DNA of 19,982 nt, from NCBI GenBank assembly GCA_002361875.1, contig DERX01000103.1:1-19982 (forward strand). Direction: 5' to 3'. How positions within the stretch are numbered: the stretch's first letter is position 1; each line of letters opens with the position of its first letter. This document shows positions 14,650-19,982 of this stretch, piece by piece. The notes beneath the pieces are model-generated. The model was not told where the DNA came from and ran no database searches. It saw nothing but the letters and a program-made list of their open reading frames with translations. The stretch is from Ruminococcaceae bacterium UBA3329. Lineage in GTDB: Bacteria; Bacillota; Clostridia; Oscillospirales; Acutalibacteraceae. The position numbers and the translations under genes were made by a program.

Positions 14650-15234
14650 ATGGAAATAGCTTACGAAAATGAAGAATACAGCAACGGCAAAAAGGTGTTG
14701 GCGGTTCTTGGCTCGCCGAGAAAGTCAGGGTATACCTCAAGGCTTTTGGGAACGCTCATAAGGCAGTTCCCGAAGGGTACGGAGATTGAAACTGTCAATA
14801 TTTTTGAGCTTAACCCAACACCGTGTAATGCATGCGGCTACTGCAAAGCGTGCGACGGCTGTTCAAAAAAAGATTTAGACGAGTTTATGAAAAATTTTGA
14901 GAGTGCAGATGTGATTATATTTGCAACTCCCGTTTATAATATGAGCGTACCCGCTCCCTTAAAGGCGCTGCTCGACCGTTTTCAGCGTTATTTTGAAGCC
15001 CGTTACCGCAGAAATGCAGTCCCGATAGAGAAAAAGCGCAAGGCGGTTATTATGGTAACAAGCGGCGGTGACGGTGAAGTGGGTTACGAGGTAGTCAAGC
15101 ATCAGTTCCTTTCACTTTTCCCGTGTCTTAACATTGAGCTTCGCGGCACAATGCTTGCAAGGAACACGGATAAGTGCGGGGTTGATAATACAGATTTAGA
15201 AAAAGCAGCAATGCTTTACAGGAGTGTACGGTAA
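14650..15234 (+). CDS. Flavodoxin-like NAD(P)H-dependent FMN reductase / iron-sulfur flavoprotein
   Basis: Flavoprotein of 194 residues in the FMN-reductase/iron-sulfur flavoprotein group. G-S-P-R-K-S-G-Y-T-S at 21-30 is the FMN phosphate loop. A-T-P-V-Y-N-M-S-V-P-A at about 97-107 is the second flavin contact, and T-S-G-G-D-G near 137-142 the third. Five cysteines at 59, 62, 65, 68 and 71 are spaced exactly three apart. Related proteins use a compact C-x2-C-x2-C motif to hold a [4Fe-4S] cluster, or keep only some cysteines. I chose ATG at 14650 because AGAGGA lies 8 bases upstream; a longer in-frame ATG at 14596 is inside the acyl-CoA synthetase gene. It overlaps the thioredoxin start by one base (TAATG), which suggests linked redox functions. 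Confidence 0.87.
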   Translation: MEIAYENEEYSNGKKVLAVLGSPRKSGYTSRLLGTLIRQFPKGTEIETVNIFELNPTPCNACGYCKACDGCSKKDLDEFMKNFESADVIIFATPVYNMSVPAPLKALLDRFQRYFEARYRRNAVPIEKKRKAVIMVTSGGDGEVGYEVVKHQFLSLFPCLNIELRGTMLARNTDKCGVDNTDLEKAAMLYRSVR

Positions 15235-15551
15235 TGGAAATTACAAAAGTCAATTTAACAAATTACAGCGATGAAGTGCTAAAGTCCGAAAAGCCCGTTC
15301 TTTTGGACTTCTATGCGGATTGGTGCGGCCCGTGCCAGATGCTCGCAGGGGAAATTCACGATTTCGCCGAAGAAAATGATGAGTACAAGGTCTGCAAACT
15401 GAATGTTGACGAATCAGCAGAGCTTGCACAGCTTTACGGTGTTTTGAGTATTCCCACGGTTGTCCTTATTAAAAACGGCAAAGAGGTTGACCGTTTTGTA
15501 GGCGGACGGGAAAAGGCTGATATTGAAGATTTCGTCAACGCAAATAAATAA
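15234..15551 (+). CDS. trxA: Thioredoxin
   Basis: Small cytoplasmic dithiol-disulfide oxidoreductase of 105 residues, the normal thioredoxin length. The active site W-C-G-P-C has C31 and C34, and the cis-proline is P74 in S-I-P-T. F-Y-A-D before the active site and a C-terminal G-G-R-E-K-A helix start agree with the fold. Two oddities: the proline that normally follows the second active-site cysteine by five positions (Pro40 in E. coli) is glycine here, and there is an extra cysteine at residue 54. Its ATG overlaps the flavoprotein stop, so the two are translationally coupled. No thioredoxin reductase is in the window; the flavoprotein is not a normal one. It is the last gene of the series, and a terminator follows directly. 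Confidence 0.93.
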   Translation: MEITKVNLTNYSDEVLKSEKPVLLDFYADWCGPCQMLAGEIHDFAEENDEYKVCKLNVDESAELAQLYGVLSIPTVVLIKNGKEVDRFVGGREKADIEDFVNANK

Positions 15552-15607
15552 CGGAAACGCAGAGATGGCTGTCCACACTTGTGGGAATTTGCTCTCGCCG
15601 TTTTTTT
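15550..15607 (+). terminator. Terminator of the alaS-to-thioredoxin series
   Basis: An outer stem AACGG 15550-15554 with CCGTT 15598-15602 encloses AGAG/CTCT (15561-15564 with 15592-15595) and an inner hairpin TCCAC/GTGGG (15572-15585). It is followed by seven T (15601-15607). The outer stem overlaps the thioredoxin stop codon. Confidence 0.7.
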
Positions 15608-15623
15608 ACCTTATGAAATGATA

Positions 15624-15673
15624 AACAACTGCAAGCCTGCCTTTTCGGCGGACTTGCAGTTGTTCTTTTATTG
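15624..15673. terminator. Bidirectional terminator between convergent genes
   Basis: A perfect 12-pair stem AACAACTGCAAG (15624-15635) with CTTGCAGTTGTT (15653-15664) is topped by a short GCC/GGC stem. It is followed on the plus strand by CTTTTATT and on the minus strand by a T-rich tract. It ends the minus-strand LRR gene and backs up the thioredoxin terminator. Confidence 0.85.
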
Positions 15674-15689
15674 AGATATTTATTTTTGC

Positions 15690-16997
15690 TTACTGCGGCA
15701 TTTGTACTCTTTCAGCGCTGTAATTTACATCTATATTCTTTTTGAAAAGCATATAGTCATATTTCGGAAGCCACGAGCTGCCGATTTCGCCTTTTTCAAA
15801 TGTAGCTTCATCAACTGCTACATTCATTTGCGAAATACCGTGAAGCTCTCCGTCCTCTTTGTAAACAGCGTCCCAAAATGCGTGGTGACCGATGTATTTT
15901 ACGCTTGACGGAATATACATATAAGTAAGTCCTCTGTCCTTTGTGAAGCAGTCAGAACCGATTTTTTCAAGCCCTTCGGGCAGTGACGGATAAACCGTTT
16001 GGAACATATCGGGTGAATACGCCGTTTCCGTATTCACTTTATCTGTTTTATATGAATAAATCGCATTGATATTGCCCGCGTCAAAGAAGCCGAGTGTTCC
16101 GATTTCCTTTAATCCCTCGGGCAGATAAACATATCGAAGATTTGCATAGTTAAAGCAGAGCGGTCCGATTTTCTCCACGGTGGACGGCAGTACATAAGTG
16201 CGAACCTTTAAGTTGTATTCTTCGAAATACTTTTCGTCATACTTTTTCGTAGTTCCCCAAAGCTCTTCCATTTCTTTGCCGTCGTCGTCAACCAAATCCG
16301 AAACCTGAACGCCGTTTTCGTCAAGGTGTGCATAACCGTTCTTCAAACGCAAATACCTGTCATGGTCAATGGGGTAGCAAATAATTTCCGTCATATCCTT
16401 ATTGTAAAGAACACCGTCAATGTCGCAGTAATTCGGGTTGTTTTTGTCAACATAAATGCACTGGAGCGCCCAGCAGGAATAAAACGATTTTGCGTCAATA
16501 TCCGTAACGTCTGCGCCGATTCGGATTACCTGAAGAGTGCCGTCGCAGTTAAAGGCATACTCGTGAATTTTGGTTACTTTTTTTGATTTATCATAAGAAA
16601 CAACATCATTGTTTGTCTGTGCCTCGCCGAGAAGCATACCTGCGTCCTCTGCATCATAATTAAGCGATGCTGCACCTTCAACACGGAACTCTGTTATTGA
16701 ACCATTATTGCTGAACTGAATAAGCTCATATTCTCCTGCTTTTCCCTCAATTTCTTTATATTCAAGCGTACCTGTGTTAAGAAGCGCACGCACAGAGAAA
16801 AACATTGAAACCGCAATAGCAAAAATAATAAAAAGTACAAATAAAACCTTACCGAGCTTTTTGTCCTTGTAAGATGCGTTGATTTTAGGAGCCGCAAGAC
16901 CGTCAATTTGATAAGTCCATATTTCGTCCTCGGGAATTTCGAGAATTTCCTCTTCGGCTACCAGAGTCTTTTTAGTTTTAGCTTTATCTTTTTTCAT
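15690..16997 (-). CDS. Membrane-anchored BspA-type leucine-rich repeat (LRR_5) protein
   Basis: Protein of about 435 residues with a cytoplasmic N-terminus, one membrane helix and an outer repeat domain. The first about 47 residues are charged, with a K-rich start and an acidic stretch E-E-E-I-L-E-I-P-E-D-E. Residues about 49-72 are the membrane helix. The rest is rich in LRR_5 units: V-T-K-I-H-E-Y-A-F-N-C, D-I-D-A-K-S-F-Y-S-C, a Y-C-D-I-D-G-V-L-Y-N piece typical of BspA-like proteins, V-E-K-I-G-P-L-C-F, L-K-E-I-G-T-L-G-F, L-E-K-I-G-S-D-C-F and V-K-Y-I-G-H-H-A-F. Such domains usually mediate protein or surface contacts; no catalytic motif is seen. The ATG at 16997 is preceded by GGGGGTGA; GTG codons at 17000 and 17006 lie too close to that site. 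It starts 14 bases after the transporter stop, so they form one transcription unit. Confidence 0.85.
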   Translation of the reverse strand: MKKDKAKTKKTLVAEEEILEIPEDEIWTYQIDGLAAPKINASYKDKKLGKVLFVLFIIFAIAVSMFFSVRALLNTGTLEYKEIEGKAGEYELIQFSNNGSITEFRVEGAASLNYDAEDAGMLLGEAQTNNDVVSYDKSKKVTKIHEYAFNCDGTLQVIRIGADVTDIDAKSFYSCWALQCIYVDKNNPNYCDIDGVLYNKDMTEIICYPIDHDRYLRLKNGYAHLDENGVQVSDLVDDDGKEMEELWGTTKKYDEKYFEEYNLKVRTYVLPSTVEKIGPLCFNYANLRYVYLPEGLKEIGTLGFFDAGNINAIYSYKTDKVNTETAYSPDMFQTVYPSLPEGLEKIGSDCFTKDRGLTYMYIPSSVKYIGHHAFWDAVYKEDGELHGISQMNVAVDEATFEKGEIGSSWLPKYDYMLFKKNIDVNYSAERVQMPQ

Positions 16998-17011
16998 CAC
17001 ATTCACCCCCG

Positions 17012-18781
17012 TCAGCCTACAAAACTGCCCTCGGCTGACTCATTTTGTTCAGCCGCCAGTTTTTCGGTTACCTCGGCTCTGCGTTTAAGCACCTGAATAA
17101 CCTTATTCTGTTTAGCACTGTCATAGTCCCAGAAGAAATACGGGATAGTCATAAGTAAATAACCTGCAATGTCAAAGAGTATGGGAATAACGATTATTTT
17201 AACTCTTGACGCGTCAACAAACAGTACGTCCCAGTTACTGTTAAATCCGAATTTCAAAAGCAAAATAGGAATAATCAGACCGATAAGCGTTGTAATGGGG
17301 CTTGTGAACCAGCCGAAAATACCCGAAAAGCTTTCGAGTCTTTCGCCAGAAAGATACATTTGATAGTCATTAACGCGGATTTCCATATCGTGATGAATAG
17401 CCATGGGTATGGTGTGAGTTGTTTCCATAAGAATGAGCATAATAACGCAGATTATTCCGCAGAGAGTAACATTGTCACCGCAAAGGATAATAGCCGCAAC
17501 AACAATTCCGTAGCCTATTGCACGGGAGAGGTAATAGAAAATCATTACCTGCTTATATGAAAATCTCTTTATAAAATACGGAGTGAAGAAATCAGGCGGA
17601 GTACCCGCAAAGGATACAAGCGAAATAAGAAGTCCGTAGGAAAGTCCGCTGAGACGGAATGTATAAAGATATACAACCGTTGTGAATGCAAGCATACCGT
17701 TGCCGAGAGAGTCGAGAAGCCCGACAATATTGAGCATCCATTTGTATTTGTTGCGCATTACACCGAAAATTCCGTCCCAAAAGCTGATTTGCACCTTTTC
17801 TTCAATAGGCGGCTGCGGTATTCTTTCTTTAATTCTGTTTGAAAATACCATTGTAAGTATTGCGAAAGAAATAAAGATTATGGGAATTACATATTTATAC
17901 ACGTTAATGTCTGCCCATTCGTCTTTAAGGAAGCCGATTGCCATAGGAATAACAAGAACCATTACGGAGTTGAGTATGTGTGAGAGCTTAAGAGGATAAG
18001 TTCTGACAAGGATTCTTTCCTGCATATTGGGGCTGATGTTCTGCGTGCAGGTTTCAAGGCAGTTGTTGTAGCCGAACAGGTTGTAAAGTGCGAAGAGAGC
18101 GTTTGCAACCCAAACTCTTGTAACAACGTCCTGTATGTTGTAAACGGGAAGCCAGCCGATAAGTATAACCATTATGCACTTTGGCACAATGTCGCAGTAA
18201 AGGAAATATTTGTATCTGCCGAATTTAGGCACAAGCTTTTTGCGCCAGAAAATATTTCGGGCTCCCGCCCAGCCGTTCCAAAGAATGTGCGTACCGAGCA
18301 TTTTAATCGCCGACGCCGCCGAAACGCCTCTTATTGAGTTAAGTGCGGCGACTACTGCGTTGTTCGGGTTTAAGTACGGCTTAAAGTTGAATGCCATCAG
18401 GAAAATGCCGAGAATTATTGAGAAGAAATAAATTGAATAAAGTGTCCGTTCCTTTTTCTTCGGCAAAAAGCCGAGGTTGTCGTTTATTATCCAAGCGAGC
18501 AAATCCCAAAGCTTTTGCAAAGGCATATTGATAAGCGCAATTGCCGAGAACGCAACATAGGGCAGATTGTAATGAAACATAATAAGGTAACAGCCTGCCG
18601 CAAAGCTTATGTACTCAAGAACCTTTGTACCGGAATAATTGCTGCCTACCGCCAGCCATATATCTAAATATTCCTTGTACGGAACATATTTACCCTCAGC
18701 CGGGGTGTTCCAATGTGTTTTGATTTCATTAAAAAGCCATTTCGTCTTGTCAATTAAAGACGATTTTTGCTTTTCTTCCAT
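17012..18781 (-). CDS. MFS transporter, GPH (sugar:cation symporter)-like
   Basis: Polytopic membrane protein of 589 residues with about 11-12 hydrophobic segments, between a polar N-terminal stretch of about 50 residues and a charged C-terminal helix (about 555-580). The segment N-D-Y-Q-M-Y-L-S-G-E-R-L-E-S at about 471-484 resembles the D-Y-x-x-x-x-x-G-x-R-x-E signature of glycoside-pentoside-hexuronide:cation symporters such as MelB. An E-R-I-L-V-R segment at 255-260 lies in the central loop region. Typical GPH proteins are about 450-500 residues, so this one is long. AGGAGA lies 8 bases before ATG. It has its own predicted promoter and is followed by the LRR gene. Neighbouring GH43 suggests a sugar, but the substrate is unknown, and a non-transport role with the LRR protein is possible. 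Confidence 0.78.
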   Translation of the reverse strand: MEEKQKSSLIDKTKWLFNEIKTHWNTPAEGKYVPYKEYLDIWLAVGSNYSGTKVLEYISFAAGCYLIMFHYNLPYVAFSAIALINMPLQKLWDLLAWIINDNLGFLPKKKERTLYSIYFFSIILGIFLMAFNFKPYLNPNNAVVAALNSIRGVSAASAIKMLGTHILWNGWAGARNIFWRKKLVPKFGRYKYFLYCDIVPKCIMVILIGWLPVYNIQDVVTRVWVANALFALYNLFGYNNCLETCTQNISPNMQERILVRTYPLKLSHILNSVMVLVIPMAIGFLKDEWADINVYKYVIPIIFISFAILTMVFSNRIKERIPQPPIEEKVQISFWDGIFGVMRNKYKWMLNIVGLLDSLGNGMLAFTTVVYLYTFRLSGLSYGLLISLVSFAGTPPDFFTPYFIKRFSYKQVMIFYYLSRAIGYGIVVAAIILCGDNVTLCGIICVIMLILMETTHTIPMAIHHDMEIRVNDYQMYLSGERLESFSGIFGWFTSPITTLIGLIIPILLLKFGFNSNWDVLFVDASRVKIIVIPILFDIAGYLLMTIPYFFWDYDSAKQNKVIQVLKRRAEVTEKLAAEQNESAEGSFVG

Positions 18782-18836
18782 AAAATCACTCTCCTAAACA
18801 GATTGTGCTGAATGTAGCGCAAATTTTTCACCAAAT

Positions 18837-18866
18837 ATTTTATCATAAAACGCACATTGTTTTCAA
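18837..18866 (-). promoter_or_regulatory. Promoter of the transporter-LRR unit
   Basis: On the minus strand, TTGAAA (18866-18861) and TAAAAT (18842-18837) are spaced 18 bases, with TG one base before the -10 (extended -10). It lies about 55 bases upstream of the transporter ATG and downstream of the GH43 terminator, in an AT-rich gap. Confidence 0.55.
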
Positions 18867-18924
18867 TAATTTATTGCTTTTTCCACATTTTATATATAGT
18901 TTATTCTCGCAATTTGTACAATAT

Positions 18925-18954
18925 AACAAAAAACGGGGCAATTTACTGCTCCGC
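18925..18954 (-). terminator. Terminator after the GH43 gene
   Basis: On the minus strand GCGGAGCA (18954-18947) pairs with TGCCCCGT (18940-18933), with one mismatch, one G-T pair and a six-base loop. A run of six T follows. It lies about 25 bases past the GH43 stop and separates that gene from the transporter. Confidence 0.7.
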
Positions 18955-18978
18955 CTTTTAAAAGTCTTTATTTTGTTT

Positions 18979-19833
18979 TTACTGCTTTTTTATGCAAATG
19001 CTGTCGCCTTTATCCTCAATTTCCACAAAAGCAGGGTGTTCACTGCCCGACTTATTGGGCGTGTGAAAAGTCAGATACAGCTTTTCGCCTGCCGAAAATA
19101 TCATTCCGTGGCCGCCGTCATCGTCAATGAGCGGTTCCAGATGTTCAAAGCCGCCTTTAATCGAGCCGTCATTAAACCTTACAACACATTCAGCATATTT
19201 ATGGTTAATAAATGTAGACCAAATCATAAGCAAAGTGCCGTTTTTTGTTTTATACATAAACGGACCGTCTGTAATGTAATGCTGAAGCGGAATTTTGTGC
19301 TTTACCCATTTGGGGTCAGCCGCCGTAAACAGCGTTACAGGCTCGCCTACTGCGTGCGTTAAATCGGGTGACAGCTCAACATAGCACATTTTTCCGTTGA
19401 ATATTTCAACGTGCTCATAGCAATAAAGCAAATACGGCACGCCGTTTTCAACATATAACGAGCCGTCAATCGAAAAATGATTTTGGGGAGTTACAGGACC
19501 GTTGCTGTGGGGCTTAAAGGGACCTGAAGGACTGTCCGCCCTTAAAACATAAGTCCCTCGCTTTTTGTTTTTTTGAGTAAACGATGCGAACATATAGTAA
19601 ACTCCGTTGTATTTATGTACTTCAGGCGCCCAGTTAACTTCTGTGTTCATTCCGTATTTTTCGGAATTAAAGCACTCTTTCGGCTCACTCCAATTCTCCA
19701 AATCAGTCGAGGTGTATACATCAAATCCGCCCACACGACTGCCGAAATCCTTTGCCCTTGTGCCGTACATATAAAATGTTCCGCCTTCTGCCAAAACAAA
19801 AGGATCTCTTATGTTAATTTCACAGTTTTTCAT
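18979..19833 (-). CDS. Glycoside hydrolase family 43 protein (cytoplasmic)
   Basis: Five-bladed beta-propeller glycosidase of the GH43 type, 284 residues, about the size of a lone catalytic domain. The catalytic base is D10 in I-R-D-P-F, the W-A-P-E-V motif is at 68-72, and the pKa-modulating aspartate is D123 in S-I-D-G-S-L. At the place where many GH43 members have E-G-P (the general acid) there is T-D-G-P with D189. A late H242 in G-G-H-G-M-I-F is the usual propeller histidine. There is no signal peptide or carbohydrate-binding module, so it should act inside the cell on imported arabino- or xylo-oligosaccharides or similar; the exact specificity cannot be read. Start: GGAG at 19847-19844 before ATG. 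It has its own promoter and terminator. Confidence 0.9.
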   Translation of the reverse strand: MKNCEINIRDPFVLAEGGTFYMYGTRAKDFGSRVGGFDVYTSTDLENWSEPKECFNSEKYGMNTEVNWAPEVHKYNGVYYMFASFTQKNKKRGTYVLRADSPSGPFKPHSNGPVTPQNHFSIDGSLYVENGVPYLLYCYEHVEIFNGKMCYVELSPDLTHAVGEPVTLFTAADPKWVKHKIPLQHYITDGPFMYKTKNGTLLMIWSTFINHKYAECVVRFNDGSIKGGFEHLEPLIDDDGGHGMIFSAGEKLYLTFHTPNKSGSEHPAFVEIEDKGDSICIKKQ

Positions 19834-19864
19834 AAATTTTACACTCCGTTAATAATTCAATTCT

Positions 19865-19893
19865 AATGTAACATTTTAAGGAGTTTTTGTCAA
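19865..19893 (-). promoter_or_regulatory. Promoter of the GH43 gene
   Basis: On the minus strand, perfect TTGACA (19893-19888) and TACATT (19870-19865, four of six matches) are spaced 17 bases. This lies about 32 bases upstream of the GH43 ATG. No obvious operator palindrome is seen. Confidence 0.5.
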
Positions 19894-19942
19894 TCGTAAT
19901 ATAAACATTCAAAGTGAGTATATAGTATTAAATATAAAAAAG

Positions 19943-19982
19943 ACCCGGATATGAAGTGAACCCCAAAAAGTTCACAGAAATA
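19943..19982. mobile_element. Possible IS3-type terminal repeat, cut by the window edge
   Basis: The stretch beginning T-G-A-A-G-T-G-A-A-C-C-C-C at 19952, followed by AAAAAGTTCACAG, resembles, from memory, the terminal inverted repeats of IS3-group elements in Firmicutes (TGxxxTGxACCCCAAAAGTTxGACA pattern). It also contains a GTGAAC/GTTCAC inverted repeat (19956-19961 with 19970-19975). No transposase is visible because the window ends here. A hairpin of another origin is the alternative. Confidence 0.35.

Noticed and set aside
18805..19362. Plus-strand open frame of 185 codons in the GH43 region
   Set aside because: It is a mirror of the GH43 coding strand with Phe/His/Arg-rich composition and crosses the transporter promoter and the GH43 terminator.

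Overview
The window looks like a chromosomal segment of a low-to-moderate GC member of the Firmicutes, most likely a gut Clostridia (Oscillospiraceae/Ruminococcaceae-like). Reasons: strong AGGAG-type ribosome binding sites, TTG starts, the comEC-holA neighbourhood typical of Firmicutes, a LytS-type sensor paired with an SAPR-type regulator, a BspA-type leucine-rich repeat protein, a GPH-type sugar transporter homologue, and GC-rich hairpin elements between genes. The genus is inference; there is no rRNA or tRNA in the window.

Layout. (1) 45-2766, plus strand: a GNAT acetyltransferase, a beta-CASP metallo-beta-lactamase RNase, a strong terminator, a hairpin-rich non-coding stretch and a small DUF2007 protein. 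(2) 2767-3154: a second non-coding stretch with four clear hairpins and a bidirectional terminator. (3) 3155-5892, minus strand: a two-component system, 7TM sensor kinase first and SAPR-family response regulator second. (4) About 5920-5990: back-to-back divergent promoters for the sensor operon and alaS. (5) 6026-15551, plus strand: a long, tightly packed series alaS, HIT protein, comEC, holA, RNase M5-like Toprim protein, long-chain acyl-CoA synthetase, cysteine-rich flavoprotein and thioredoxin, with stop/start overlaps (TAATG) at comEC/holA and flavoprotein/thioredoxin. (6) 15552-15670: a terminator for that series, then a bidirectional terminator. (7) 15690-19833, minus strand: a cytoplasmic GH43 glycosidase with its own promoter and terminator, then a GPH-like transporter co-oriented with a membrane-anchored LRR_5 protein. 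(8) The last 40 bases resemble the terminal repeat of an IS3-type insertion sequence cut by the window edge.

How the genes may work together. The plus-strand series combines translation (alaS), DNA replication (holA), DNA uptake (comEC), 5S rRNA maturation (RNase M5-like), lipid activation and thiol/flavin redox genes; most of this is housekeeping. The minus-strand right end suggests intracellular oligosaccharide use, but the transporter's substrate and the LRR protein's role are unknown. I see no CRISPR array, phage genes or classical defence system. The points most worth checking are the ComEC protein that has lost its nuclease ligands, the transporter-LRR pair, the two structured intergenic elements, and the evenly spaced five-cysteine motif in the flavoprotein.
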